Source: JAJKJG01 sp036389455
GTDB lineage: Bacteria > Pseudomonadota > Alphaproteobacteria > Rhizobiales > Beijerinckiaceae
Reading direction: 5' to 3'
DNA length: 64,000 bases
Assembly: GCA_036389455.1 (NCBI GenBank)
Contig: DASVPW010000203.1
Location: forward strand, 1 to 64,000
The position numbers and the translations under genes are program-made. Shown here piece by piece: positions 24,548-33,652 of the stretch. The notes under the pieces are model-generated. The model made no database searches. It had not been told where the DNA came from and worked only from the letters and a program-made list of their open reading frames with translations. Every line of letters begins with the position of its first letter. Positions within the stretch are counted from its first letter, which is position 1.

Positions 24548-27535
24548 GTGAGTGATCGGGCCGGGTCGTTCCGTGTCTCCGGCGGCATCGTCGACCGCTC
24601 GCGCGCCTTGCGCTTCGCCTTCGACGGCCGGGAGATGACCGGCTTTGCCGGCGACACCCTCGCGTCGGCGCTTCTCGCCAACGGCGTGCGCCTCGCCGGC
24701 CGCTCCTTCAAGTACCACCGCCCGCGCGGCATCCTCTCCGCCGGCTCCGAGGAGCCGAATGCCCTCGTCGAGCTGCGCGCCGGGGCGCGCCGCGAGCCGA
24801 ACACCCGCGCGACCGCGATCGAGCTTTACGACGGCCTCGAGGCCGCAAGCCAGAACCGCTGGCCTTCGCTTGCCTTCGACCTCCGGGCCGTGAACGCTTG
24901 GGCTTCGCCCTTCATCAAGGCCGGCTTCTACTACAAGACCTTCATGTGGCCGGCCGCGTTCTGGGAGAAGCTCTACGAGCCCCTGATCCGGCGCGCCGCC
25001 GGCCTCGGCCGCGCGGCGCAAGCCGAGGACCCGGACCATTACGAGAAGGCCTTCGCCTTCTGCGACGTGCTGGTGATCGGCTCGGGCGCCGCCGGGCTCG
25101 CGGCGGCGCTCGCGGCCGGGCGCGCCGGCGCAAGGGTCATCCTTTGCGAGGAGGACTTCGAGCTTGGTGGGCGGCTCCTCTCGGAGCGTCAGGAGGTGGA
25201 CGGAATCGAGGGCCCGGCCTGGGCGGCGCGCGCCGCCGCCGAGCTCGAGAGCCTGCCCGAGGTCCGGACCCTGCGCCGCACGACCGTGTTCGGGGCCTAC
25301 GACCACGGCGTCTTCGGCGCGGTCGAGCGCGTTTCCGACCACCTGCCCGTCCCGCCGGAGCACCAGCCCCGCCAACGGGCCTGGCGCATCGTCGCGAAGC
25401 GCACGGTGCTCGCGAGCGGCGCGATCGAGCGACCCATGGTCTTCTCTGGTAACGACCGGCCCGGCGTGATGTTGGCCGGGGCAGTGCGCACCTATCTCAA
25501 CCGCTTCGGCGTCGCCCCCGGGCGCCGGGCCGTGGTCTATGCGAGCGGCGACGACGGCTGGCGCACCGTCGCCGATCTTCATCGCACCGGGATCCATGTC
25601 GCGGCCGTGGTCGACCCGCGCCCAGCCGTCGCCGCGAGCCTCATGGCCCTCGCCGGGGAGCACGGCGTGCGCGCGATGCTCGGCGCCGAGGTCGTCGGCA
25701 CGCGGGGATTCCAGGCGCTCGCGGCGGTCGAGGTCCGCGATGCGAGCGGCCGCACCGAGCGGGTCCGCTGCGACCTCCTCGCCATGGCGAACGGCTGGAA
25801 CCCGGCCGTCCACCTCACCTGTCATCTCGGCGGCAAGCCCGTGTGGGACGAGTCGATCTCGGCCTTCGTGCCGGGCGCTGTTCCCAACGGCATGGCGGTC
25901 GCGGGCGCGGCCGCCGGCAGGCTTGCGCTCTCCGACGCCCTCGCCGACGGCGAGCGGCTTGGCCGCGAAGCCGCCGCGGCCTGCGGCTTCGAGCGCCCGC
26001 CGACGCCGGCGACGACGGGCGCGCCCGAGGCGACTGCCGCCGCGCCTCTCTGGAAGGCCCCCGCGACGGGCGCGGACAGCGCCTTCGTCGACTTCCAGAA
26101 CGACGTCACCGCCGCCGACGTGGCGCTCGCCTGGCGGGAAGGCTTCCGCCCGGTCGAGCACCTCAAGCGCTACACGACGCTCGGCATGGCGACGGACCAG
26201 GGCAAGACCGCGAACCTGCCGGGCCTCGCCCTCATGGCGGAGCTCACGGGCCGCCCGATCCCGCAGGTCGGCACCACGGTGTTCCGGCCGCCCTATACCC
26301 CGGTCGCGATCGGGGCGCTCGCCGGCCACCACCGCGGCCGGGACTTCCGGCCGGCGCGGCTCACGCCCGCGCACGCCTGGGCCGAGGAGCAGGGCGCCGT
26401 CTTCGTCGAAGCCGGGCTGTGGCTGAGGCCGCAGTACTTCCCGCGCTCCGGCGAGCGCGATTGGCTCGAGACGGTGAGCCGCGAGGTGCGCACCGTCCGC
26501 GAGGCGGCCGGCATCTGCGATGTGTCGACTCTCGGCAAGATCGACATCCAGGGCGCCGACGCGGCGGAGTTCCTGGAGCGGGTCTACGTCAACGGCTGGA
26601 CATCCCTCGCGGTCGGGCGGGCCCGCTACGGGCTGATGCTGCGCGAGGACGGCTTCGCGCTCGACGACGGCACCACCTCGTGCCTCGGCGAGACGCACTT
26701 CCTCATGACCACGACGACGGCGAACGCCGCGAAGGTCATGCAGCACCTGGAGTTCTGCCGCCAGGTGCAGTGGCCGGACCTCGACGTGCAGATCGCCTCC
26801 GTGACCGAGGCATGGGCGCAGTTCGCGGTCGCGGGCCCGCGCTCGCGCGAGGTCCTGGGCGACGTGGTCGATCTGGAGCACGACCTCTCGGACGCGGCCT
26901 TCCCGTATCTCGCGGCCGGCGCCGTGACGGTCGGCGGCGGCATCCCGGCACGGCTCTTCCGCATCTCCTTCTCGGGCGAGCTCGCCTATGAGCTCGCCGT
27001 GCCGGCGGCTTACGGCGAGGCGGCGGTCCGCAACCTCATGGCGGCCGGCGCGCCGTTCGGCATCGCGCCCTACGGCACCGAGGCGCTGTCGGTCATGCGC
27101 ATCGAGAAGGGGCACGTCGCCGGCAACGAGCTGAACGGCCAGACCACCGCGCGGGACCTCGGCCTCGGCCGCATGATGTCCAGGAAGAAGGACTTCGTCG
27201 GACGCCTGATGGCCGAGCGCCTCGCCCTCCTCGACCCGAACCGCCCGACGCTCGCGGGCTTCAGGCCCGTCGACCGGTCTCGGCGCCTGCGCGCGGGCGC
27301 GCATTTCATCCCGCTCGGCGCGCCCGCCGCCGCGGAGCACGACGAGGGCCACATGACCTCGGTCGCTTTCTCTCCCACGCTCGGGCACTGGATCGGCCTC
27401 GGCCTCATCCGCCGCGGGCCGGAGCGGGTGGGCGAGCGCGTCCGCGCCGTCGATCCGGTGCGCGGGGGGGACGTCGAGGTCGAGATCTGCGCCCCCGCGT
27501 TCGTCGATCCGCAAGGGGAGCGGCTCCGTGGCTGA
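24548..27535 (+). CDS. soxA: Sarcosine oxidase subunit alpha
   Basis: About 995 residues. It opens with a 2Fe-2S-like Fer2_4 fold (SGGIVDRSRALRFAFDGREMTGFAGDTLASALLANGV, FKYHRPRGILSAGSEEPNALVE). A pyridine-nucleotide-binding domain follows (CDVLVIGSGAAGLAAALAAG), and a C-terminal GcvT/folate domain starts near residue 600. It binds NAD+ and folate and collects the one-carbon unit. I prefer the GTG at 24548 because it gives the usual short SoxA N-terminus; GTG at 24455 or ATG at 24464 would add 28-31 residues. The stop overlaps the soxG start. Expression may need read-through of, or a promoter within, the toxin-antitoxin interval. Confidence 0.9.
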   Translation: MSDRAGSFRVSGGIVDRSRALRFAFDGREMTGFAGDTLASALLANGVRLAGRSFKYHRPRGILSAGSEEPNALVELRAGARREPNTRATAIELYDGLEAASQNRWPSLAFDLRAVNAWASPFIKAGFYYKTFMWPAAFWEKLYEPLIRRAAGLGRAAQAEDPDHYEKAFAFCDVLVIGSGAAGLAAALAAGRAGARVILCEEDFELGGRLLSERQEVDGIEGPAWAARAAAELESLPEVRTLRRTTVFGAYDHGVFGAVERVSDHLPVPPEHQPRQRAWRIVAKRTVLASGAIERPMVFSGNDRPGVMLAGAVRTYLNRFGVAPGRRAVVYASGDDGWRTVADLHRTGIHVAAVVDPRPAVAASLMALAGEHGVRAMLGAEVVGTRGFQALAAVEVRDASGRTERVRCDLLAMANGWNPAVHLTCHLGGKPVWDESISAFVPGAVPNGMAVAGAAAGRLALSDALADGERLGREAAAACGFERPPTPATTGAPEATAAAPLWKAPATGADSAFVDFQNDVTAADVALAWREGFRPVEHLKRYTTLGMATDQGKTANLPGLALMAELTGRPIPQVGTTVFRPPYTPVAIGALAGHHRGRDFRPARLTPAHAWAEEQGAVFVEAGLWLRPQYFPRSGERDWLETVSREVRTVREAAGICDVSTLGKIDIQGADAAEFLERVYVNGWTSLAVGRARYGLMLREDGFALDDGTTSCLGETHFLMTTTTANAAKVMQHLEFCRQVQWPDLDVQIASVTEAWAQFAVAGPRSREVLGDVVDLEHDLSDAAFPYLAAGAVTVGGGIPARLFRISFSGELAYELAVPAAYGEAAVRNLMAAGAPFGIAPYGTEALSVMRIEKGHVAGNELNGQTTARDLGLGRMMSRKKDFVGRLMAERLALLDPNRPTLAGFRPVDRSRRLRAGAHFIPLGAPAAAEHDEGHMTSVAFSPTLGHWIGLGLIRRGPERVGERVRAVDPVRGGDVEVEICAPAFVDPQGERLRG

Positions 27536-28142
27536 CGCCACCCTCTCCTGGACGCCCCGCAGCCCATGGGCCGGCGTGCTGCCCTTCGGCCGCTCCGGAA
27601 TCGAGGGGGCCGCAGCCGACGTAAGCATCATGCCGCGCGAAAACCTCGGGCTCGCCACGGTGATCGCGCGCTCCGGCCAGGTCGACGGGCTAAGGGCGAA
27701 GCTCGTGGGGCTTTACGGCCTGGAAGCTCCGGCCCGTCCGGCCGTCGCCCGCGGCCGCGCTCTCGACCTCCTCTGGGCGGGACCGGAGCAATGGCTCGCC
27801 GTGTCCGCGGACCGCGCGACCGCCGACCGGCTCGCGGGCGAATTGAAGGAGGTCGCGGCGGTCTGCGACCAGAGCGACGGGCGCGCGGTCCTGCGCATCT
27901 GCGGCCCCAAGGTGCGGGAGACGCTCGCCAAAGGCTGCCCCCTCGACCTCCATCCCCGCGCGTTCCGCCCTGGGGACACGGCGCTGACGGCGATCGCCCA
28001 CGTGGGCGCCCAGCTCTGGCAGGTGGACGACGCCCCCACCTTCGACCTTGTCGTCGCCCGGAGCATGGCCGGAAGCTTCTGGCGCTGGCTGTCCGCGTCG
28101 GCGGCGGAGTTCGGGTGGGACCTGCGCACCACCTCGGCATAG
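27528..28142 (+). CDS. soxG: Sarcosine oxidase subunit gamma
   Basis: A 204-residue subunit of the heterotetramer. The central SGQVDGLRAKLVGLYGLEAPARP and WAGPEQWLAVS segments and the end SMAGSFWRWLSASAAEFGW fit the SoxG family. The GTG start at 27528 overlaps the soxA stop by 8 bp, so the subunits are translated in ratio. It completes the set soxB, soxD, soxA, soxG, all four subunits needed for an active enzyme. Confidence 0.9.
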   Translation: MADATLSWTPRSPWAGVLPFGRSGIEGAAADVSIMPRENLGLATVIARSGQVDGLRAKLVGLYGLEAPARPAVARGRALDLLWAGPEQWLAVSADRATADRLAGELKEVAAVCDQSDGRAVLRICGPKVRETLAKGCPLDLHPRAFRPGDTALTAIAHVGAQLWQVDDAPTFDLVVARSMAGSFWRWLSASAAEFGWDLRTTSA

Positions 28143-28152
28143 GCGGGCACAG

Positions 28153-30519
28153 TCATGGCCTTCGCGCGGCCAGCTCGCGCCAGGCGCCCGCGAGCGGGCG
28201 GAATGCGAACCGGACCGTATGCCGGCCTGCTGGCACCGCCACGGCCCGGAAGAGCACGTTCGCGCGCAGGATCGGCGCGTCCGCCCCGTCCACGGTTGCG
28301 AACCACCAGGGGTGATAGGGGTCGTTGAGGACGACGTGCCCGCCCGCGGGCGACTCCGTCTCGATCACGATCTCGGTGTTCGCGTAGGAGGCGATCCGGG
28401 CCGCTCCCCCGCTCTCGCCGTCATGCCCGGCCTCGAGCCGGACATGACGGTCGAGAAGGACCGTGGTCCGCAAGTCCGCATCGGGCCATTCCCCGCTCTT
28501 CAGCATGGCGCCGAAATCGGCGGGCAGCGCCTTCGCGGCGAACAGCACGCGGGGCAAGGCGCGCGGGTTCTCGTAAAGGTACGCGCCCGGATAGGCGCCG
28601 ATGAGGGTGAGGTCGCCGGGCTTCAGCTTCGGGTCGATGGTCTCCACCGGCGCGCCGGTGGCGACGAAGCGCAATCCCAGGAGATCGGCGAGGGTCGAGC
28701 GGTAGGACGGGAACAGCGGCGAGAACCTGCGCTGGTCGGGCAGGCCTACGTGGTCCTCGGCCCCGGTCGCGGCGGTGTAGAGGGCAAGGCGCACCGGGTT
28801 GTAGCCGAGCACGTTGTGGAGGCGATGGACGAGGCTCGCGTTCGGCCAGTGGAAGCCGAGGCCGGTCAGCTCCACGCGGTCGAGCGAGCTCTCCCCCAGG
28901 CGCTGCCTCAAGGCCGTGAGGAGCTGGTTGCGGCTGTCCTGGCGCAGCACTTCGAAGTTGGAAGGGGGTAGGGCCGTCGATTCGTTCGGGCCGTTGTTCC
29001 GGGCAAGATCGGCGGCGAGAAAGGCGGGCAGCGCCGCGGTCGCGGCCGTCGCGAAGGCACGGGCGCGGCGCAGCGGCACCGGGTCGGCGGCAAGGAGCAG
29101 GAGAGCGGCGGTAAACCATGCGAGCGAGACCGCGACGGCAAGGTACGCATCCGCAGGAGCGTCCTTGCGCCAGGCCAGCACCGCCGCGCCGCCGAACACG
29201 CAGGCGGCAGTCAGGACTTCGCCGGCCCGGTGCCGGACGGTCCGGGCCGGCAGGGTCCCGGTCCACCAGCGATGGACGACGTAGCCGGCGAGGACGGCGG
29301 CAAGCGCGCCGACGAGGAACGTCGCGTCCCCCGGGCGGCGGAAGAGGTCGGCGCCGGGCAGGAGCTCGAACAGGACGGGGAAGACCGGCGTGTAGCGCCC
29401 GAGCCCATAGAGCAGCATCACGGCGGCGACCGCCGTGAAGAAGCGGATGTCCCTGGCCCACAGCACGCCGCGCAGGCCTCCGGCCATGATCGCGGCGACC
29501 GGCAGCGCGCCGATGTAGAGGACGCCCATGTTGCGGGCGAAGTAGAGGTCGACCGGGCCCCAGCGCGGGCTCGGCGGGCCCCAGTAGTCGAGGAACGGGC
29601 CGTCGGCTCCGAAGAGGTTGGGGACGAACGCGGTGAGGAGCAGGGCCGGGTGGAGCGAGCCCTGGCCCGCTCCCGCAAGATCGATGGCGGGACGGTTGGA
29701 GCTCCCGGACAGGAGCGCCGTCAGGACGACCGGCACGGCGACGACCGCCGCCCCGGCCGCGCCTGCGAGGAGCAGCGGGCGCAGGCTCCGCCGCATGGCG
29801 GCGCGCGGCCTCGGCGCGGTAAGCCAGGACCACGGCACGACGGCCACGAGCGCCCAGAGCGCGAGGTAGGCGACCTGGTCGCGACCGAGCGCCATAAGCC
29901 CGGCCGCGACCCCCGCCAGCAACCCGGCGCGGCCCGAGCCCCGCTCCAGCGCCCGGGCCAAAAGCCAGAGCGCGATCGGCCAGTAGGACAGGCTCATCAC
30001 CTGCCCGACGTGCTGGATGCGCCAGGCCGCGGAGGCGCCGAATGCGAACGCCAGCGCCGCCACGACCGCGCCGACCGGGTGCCACCCGCGGTCGCGGAAG
30101 AGCAGGATCACGGCACCGCCGCCGAGCCCCAGCATCCCGAGCACGACGGCGTCCGCGGCACGGAAACCCGGGTCGGGGCTGACCAGCGCCAGGAGCAGGT
30201 GCGGAACCGAGAAGATCAGCGATTGCGGGTCGGCGACCTGCGGGTGACCGGAGAACACGAACGGCGCCCACCACGGCGCCTCGCCCCGGTGGATCGACTG
30301 CGCCAGGAACTGCAGCTGCGGATGGAAATGCGCCTTGGCGTCCCAGGGGATCGTGACCCGGCCCGAGAGCCAGGGCCAGGACAGCGCCAGCCAGGCGAGG
30401 CCGAACAGCCCGAGCGTCGGCCGCAGCGGCCATCCGGCGGAGCTCGAGGCCGCCGGGACCGGGCCGGGGGCCGCCGGGAGCGGGTCCGGACCCGCCGGCT
30501 CAGTCGTGCGCCGGAGCAA
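28153..30519 (-). CDS. YfhO-like polytopic membrane protein (putative lipid-linked glycosyltransferase)
   Basis: A 788-residue protein with about 12-13 transmembrane helices in the first 500 residues and a soluble C-terminal domain. The segment FGLAWLALSWPWLSGRVTIPWDAKAHFHPQLQFLAQSIHRGEAPWWAPFVFSGHPQVADPQS has the layout of the first loop of GT-C and YfhO proteins. Later parts (HWPNASLVHRLHNVLGYNPVRL, VVLNDPYHPWWFATVDG...HTVRFAFRP) match the YfhO end, where a strand-rich domain closes the protein. YfhO in Gram-positives glycosylates teichoic or lipoteichoic acid; the role here is unknown. Its start overlaps the end of ribA by 20 bp, perhaps by chance of gene packing. Confidence 0.75.
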   Translation of the reverse strand: MLRRTTEPAGPDPLPAAPGPVPAASSSAGWPLRPTLGLFGLAWLALSWPWLSGRVTIPWDAKAHFHPQLQFLAQSIHRGEAPWWAPFVFSGHPQVADPQSLIFSVPHLLLALVSPDPGFRAADAVVLGMLGLGGGAVILLFRDRGWHPVGAVVAALAFAFGASAAWRIQHVGQVMSLSYWPIALWLLARALERGSGRAGLLAGVAAGLMALGRDQVAYLALWALVAVVPWSWLTAPRPRAAMRRSLRPLLLAGAAGAAVVAVPVVLTALLSGSSNRPAIDLAGAGQGSLHPALLLTAFVPNLFGADGPFLDYWGPPSPRWGPVDLYFARNMGVLYIGALPVAAIMAGGLRGVLWARDIRFFTAVAAVMLLYGLGRYTPVFPVLFELLPGADLFRRPGDATFLVGALAAVLAGYVVHRWWTGTLPARTVRHRAGEVLTAACVFGGAAVLAWRKDAPADAYLAVAVSLAWFTAALLLLAADPVPLRRARAFATAATAALPAFLAADLARNNGPNESTALPPSNFEVLRQDSRNQLLTALRQRLGESSLDRVELTGLGFHWPNASLVHRLHNVLGYNPVRLALYTAATGAEDHVGLPDQRRFSPLFPSYRSTLADLLGLRFVATGAPVETIDPKLKPGDLTLIGAYPGAYLYENPRALPRVLFAAKALPADFGAMLKSGEWPDADLRTTVLLDRHVRLEAGHDGESGGAARIASYANTEIVIETESPAGGHVVLNDPYHPWWFATVDGADAPILRANVLFRAVAVPAGRHTVRFAFRPLAGAWRELAARRP

Positions 30520-31615
30520 GCGCGGCGAGCGGATCGAGGTCGATGTAGTGGCCGGCGCGGTCGCGCTTCGAGGCGAGATAGCGCACGTTCTCGGCGGTCG
30601 GGCGGCCCATCACCCGCTGCTCGGAGACGACCTCGAGGCCGGCGCTCGACAGCGCCGCGATCTTGACCGGGTTGTTGGTCATGATGCGCACGCTCGTGAC
30701 GCCGAGCTGGCGCAGCATCTCGGCCGCGAACTCGAACCGGCGCTGGTCCTGGTCGAAGCCGAGCATCTCGTCGGCGTCGTAGGTGTCGTAGCCTTGCGCC
30801 TGGAGCTTGTAGGCCCGGATCTTGTTGGCGATGCCGTTCCCGCGGCCCTCCTGGTCGAGGTAGAGGAGGATGCCGCCGTCCCCGTCGGCCATGTGCCGCA
30901 CAGTGTCGCGGAGCTGGTCTCCGCAGTCGCATTTGAGGCTGCCGAACAGGTCGCCGGTGAGGCAGGCCGAGTGCAGGCGCACCGCGACGGGCTCCGCCAG
31001 GTCGGGATTGCCGACCACGATCGCGACCTGGTCGCGCAGGCCCTCGCCGCCGCGGAAGACCACGAACTCGGTTTCGGGCGCGCCCTCCAGCGGCACCGGC
31101 GCACGGCTCACGATCCTGACGTCCTTCGCCTTGGCGCGGCGGTAGGCGCGGACGGCCTCGCTCCCGACGCTGAGGACGGAGGCGTCGGACGTCCCGGGCT
31201 CGACCGGCACCACGAGGGCCGCCGGCAGCACGAGGGCGAGCCGCATCAGCTCGAGGGCGTCCTCGTCGAGGCCGGAGGGAGGCGCGACCGGCGCGTCGAT
31301 GCGGGCGTCGAGCTTGAGCGCGAGCTGCGCGATGCGGGCATGGTCGATGACCGGGCAGGCGACGACGCCGGCCTGCGTCCGCTCGACGCCGAGCCGCCGC
31401 AGCCGAGCCGCCGCCAGCACGAGGCGCGGCTGGCCGCTCGCCGCGGCGGCGAGGCGGGCGCACAGCTCCGGCTCGAGGCTCTCGACGCTGCTGACGAGCG
31501 CGGCCTCGTCCGCTCCCGCGACGAGGACCGGGCGCCCGGCGCGGATTTCGGCGAGAGCCCGCTCGACCGCGGTCTGCCCGGGGTCGCTCGCGATTTCGAA
31601 TGGGTGAGACGCCAT
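30500..31615 (-). CDS. ribA: GTP cyclohydrolase II with degenerate N-terminal RibB-like domain
   Basis: A 371-residue riboflavin-pathway enzyme that opens GTP to the diaminopyrimidine precursor. The C-terminal domain (from about residue 165) carries the zinc-binding cysteines in HSACLTGDLFGSLKCDCGDQL, the arginine/GTP segment LYLDQEGRGNGIANKIRAYKLQ, and VRIMTNNPVKIAAL. The N-terminal 160 residues (VERALAEIRAGRPVLVAGADEAALVSS) resemble a DHBP synthase fold but lack its acidic EDRE catalytic motif, so only the cyclohydrolase step is likely. Such long RibA proteins are common in alphaproteobacteria. The ATG at 31615 is the only start that fits the family. Confidence 0.9.
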   Translation of the reverse strand: MASHPFEIASDPGQTAVERALAEIRAGRPVLVAGADEAALVSSVESLEPELCARLAAAASGQPRLVLAAARLRRLGVERTQAGVVACPVIDHARIAQLALKLDARIDAPVAPPSGLDEDALELMRLALVLPAALVVPVEPGTSDASVLSVGSEAVRAYRRAKAKDVRIVSRAPVPLEGAPETEFVVFRGGEGLRDQVAIVVGNPDLAEPVAVRLHSACLTGDLFGSLKCDCGDQLRDTVRHMADGDGGILLYLDQEGRGNGIANKIRAYKLQAQGYDTYDADEMLGFDQDQRRFEFAAEMLRQLGVTSVRIMTNNPVKIAALSSAGLEVVSEQRVMGRPTAENVRYLASKRDRAGHYIDLDPLAALAPAHD

Positions 31616-31891
31616 GGACCTGAACACTACTCCGGAGGACGCTTTCCTCGAACGGCCCTGCCCGACGTGGAGCAAGGCCCTGCCGCACAAGCCGGATTCG
31701 GACAAGGCGGACCGACCGGCCGGCAGCTTCACCATATCACCAACGGCGCGGTTGAGAACAATCGGCTCGTATACAGCCCAGGCTCCCCTTCGGGATGCAC
31801 CATCGGCGAATTTTCTTGAACCATTGCTGAATGGCCAAGGCTTCGGGGAAGCCGGCGCGGCGCAGGCCTCCCCCTGTGGCGGCGGGAACGC

Positions 31892-31920
31892 TTCAACTCA
31901 CCGGCTCTTAACCCTATGCT
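31892..31920 (+). promoter_or_regulatory. Candidate sigma-70 promoter of the pyrimidine nucleotidase gene
   Basis: TTCAAC (31892-31897) and TATGCT (31915-31920) are separated by 17 bp and lie 43 bp upstream of the start codon. Transcription would begin near 31927, directly before the hairpin at 31932. Confidence 0.4.
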
Positions 31921-31931
31921 CTCATCCTGAG

Positions 31932-31949
31932 TGGGGCCGCGCGGCCCCA
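31932..31949 (+). terminator. Terminator-shaped hairpin in the nucleotidase 5' leader
   Basis: TGGGGCCGC and GCGGCCCCA form a 9-bp stem followed by TTTT at 31950-31953, only 9 bp before the ATG at 31963. It cannot end an upstream gene on the plus strand, because the nearest such gene is more than 3 kb away. It may therefore attenuate or stabilise the downstream message. Confidence 0.5.
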
Positions 31950-31962
31950 TTTTCGTCCGCTC

Positions 31963-32721
31963 ATGAACGCCGTGACCCCGCTCCCCCATCTTTCCGCCGC
32001 CGACTCGCGGGGCTTTCGCCATGTCGATACCTGGATTTTCGACCTCGACAACACCCTCTACCCGCACGAGGCGCGGATATGGCCGCAGGTCGACGAGCGC
32101 ATCACCGCCTACGTCATGGACCTGTTCGGCCTCGACGGGCTCTCGGCGCGCGCCCTGCAGAAGCACTTCTACCACCGCTACGGCACGACTCTGCGCGGCC
32201 TGATCGAGGAGCACGGCATCGACCCTTACGACTTCCTCGACTTCGCCCACGACATCGACCACTCCGCGATCGAGCTGAACCCGTCCCTCGGGCTTGCGAT
32301 CGAGAAGCTTCCCGGGCGCAAGCTGATCCTCACCAACGGCTCCCGCCGGCACGCCGAGAACGTGGCGCGGAAGCTCGGAATTCTCGACCACTTCGAGGAC
32401 GTGTTCGACATCGCGGCCTCGGACTTTGTGCCGAAGCCCGACCGGCGCGCCTACGAGAAGTTCCTGACCCGGCACGTGGTCGAGCCGCGCCGGGCCGCGA
32501 TGTTCGAGGACATCGCCAAGAACCTCGTCGTCCCGCACGACCTCGGCATGACGACCACCCTGGTGGTGCCGAGGACCGCCGACCCGTTCCGCGAAAGCTT
32601 CGAGCAGGAGGCGGTCGAGGCCCCGCACATCGACCATGTCACGGACGACCTCGCCGGGTTCCTGGAGCAGCCGGTGGGCGGCGCGCTCCTCCCGTCGCGG
32701 GCGGGGAGCGGGCGCGGATGA
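31963..32721 (+). CDS. Pyrimidine 5'-nucleotidase (HAD superfamily)
   Basis: A 252-residue cytoplasmic phosphatase. The HAD nucleophile motif is FDLDNTLY (Asp27 and Asp29), motif II is LTNGSRRH, and the Lys/acid motifs are FVPKPDRRAY and AAMFEDIAKNLVVPHDLGM. NTLYPHEARIWPQVDERI fits the Sdt1/Phm8-like pyrimidine nucleotidase branch, in which UMP and CMP are dephosphorylated. The ATG is preceded by a hairpin rather than a clear ribosome-binding site. The last 15 residues are low-complexity. Confidence 0.82.
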   Translation: MNAVTPLPHLSAADSRGFRHVDTWIFDLDNTLYPHEARIWPQVDERITAYVMDLFGLDGLSARALQKHFYHRYGTTLRGLIEEHGIDPYDFLDFAHDIDHSAIELNPSLGLAIEKLPGRKLILTNGSRRHAENVARKLGILDHFEDVFDIAASDFVPKPDRRAYEKFLTRHVVEPRRAAMFEDIAKNLVVPHDLGMTTTLVVPRTADPFRESFEQEAVEAPHIDHVTDDLAGFLEQPVGGALLPSRAGSGRG

Positions 32722-32758
32722 TGCTCTCTCCCTCGGACCAGGCGGAAGAGCGGACAGG

Positions 32759-33622
32759 CTAAGCCCTTCCCCGCCGGCTCTTCTCCGGCTTCGCCCGGAG
32801 CTCGATGAAGTTCCGGATCTCCGTCGTGCGCCGCGCCGGGTCGAGCACCTCGTCGTCGAGCCCGTGGCGCCAGGCGAGGTCGCGGCGGGACGGGGCGGCG
32901 TGGAGGGCCTTGAGCTCGGCCGCGTAATCCGCGGCGGCGGCGAGGGTCGCGCAGAAGCCTTCGTCGACGAGGATCTGCCGGCGCCGGTCGAGGATCGCGC
33001 CGATCTCGGCGAGGCTGAACTCGGGGTGGTACTGCACGCCCCAGAGCGCGCCGCCGTCGACCCGGATCTCCGCCGCCTGGATGCCGGCCATGCGGTTCGC
33101 GGCGAGCACGGTGCAGTCGCCGGGCGGCACCGCGACGACATCGAGGTGGATCGCCGGCGCGTCGTAGGCGGCGGGGCGCCCGGCGAGCATCGGATGGGCA
33201 CGGCCGGCTTCCGTCGGGGCGATGTTGCGGGCGAAGCCCACCTCGCGCCCCAGGGGATTCTTCCGCACCTCGCCACCTGCCGCGACGGTCCCGACCTGGA
33301 AGCCCCAGCAGGAGCCGAAGGCCGGCGTGCCCGACGCATAGACCGCCCGCATCAGCTCGACCTGCCGCGCGATCTCTGGCGTCGCGTCGTAGATGTTGAG
33401 GGCCGAGCCCGTCAGCACGATGCCGTCGTAGGACTCGAGCCCCGCCGCGTCGGGGAGGTTCGCACCCTCGTCCGCCGGGTGGGCGATGTCGCAGAGGATG
33501 CCGCTCTCGATCTCCTGGAGCACGGCCGCATAGGACTGCGCCGGCGTGAGCCCATAGGCCTCGGCATGCCGCTCCCGCGCCGGGCGCGTGTTGCCCTCAA
33601 CGACCAGAAACCGTAAGGCCAT
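32759..33622 (-). CDS. Class I glutamine amidotransferase (GMP-synthase-like)
   Basis: A 287-residue protein with a complete class I triad: Cys105 in GSCWGFQVG, His199 and Glu201 in VQYHPEFSL. ESYDGIVLTGSALNIYD supplies the oxyanion strand. It stands alone without a synthase domain. Related stand-alone enzymes hydrolyse gamma-glutamyl compounds or supply ammonia to a partner, so its substrate is open. It runs toward the nucleotidase gene and is divergent from the DMT exporter gene. Confidence 0.85.
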   Translation of the reverse strand: MALRFLVVEGNTRPARERHAEAYGLTPAQSYAAVLQEIESGILCDIAHPADEGANLPDAAGLESYDGIVLTGSALNIYDATPEIARQVELMRAVYASGTPAFGSCWGFQVGTVAAGGEVRKNPLGREVGFARNIAPTEAGRAHPMLAGRPAAYDAPAIHLDVVAVPPGDCTVLAANRMAGIQAAEIRVDGGALWGVQYHPEFSLAEIGAILDRRRQILVDEGFCATLAAAADYAAELKALHAAPSRRDLAWRHGLDDEVLDPARRTTEIRNFIELRAKPEKSRRGRA

Positions 33623-33652
33623 CGCTCTCGTCCCCCGGAGCGCTTTACCGCA

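Larger units (their letters stand above)
31616..31962. other. 347-bp divergent intergenic region of ribA and the nucleotidase gene
   Basis: No gene could be supported here. The interval must hold the minus-strand ribA promoter; I searched for FMN-riboswitch landmarks and saw none. On the plus strand a promoter-like pair and a terminator-shaped hairpin lie at its right end. An AT-richer stretch near 31735-31825 has no clear structure. Confidence 0.5.

Noticed and set aside
24410..27658. A 1082-residue open frame on the minus strand opposite soxA
   Set aside because: It is an antisense shadow of soxA: composition is dominated by Arg, Ala, Gly and Pro as expected for the complement of GC-rich coding DNA, with no domain motif or ribosome site.
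31616..31962. Possible FMN riboswitch upstream of ribA
   Set aside because: I looked for the conserved RFN-element landmarks on the minus strand and did not find them; the gap seems to hold only promoters and a plus-strand hairpin.
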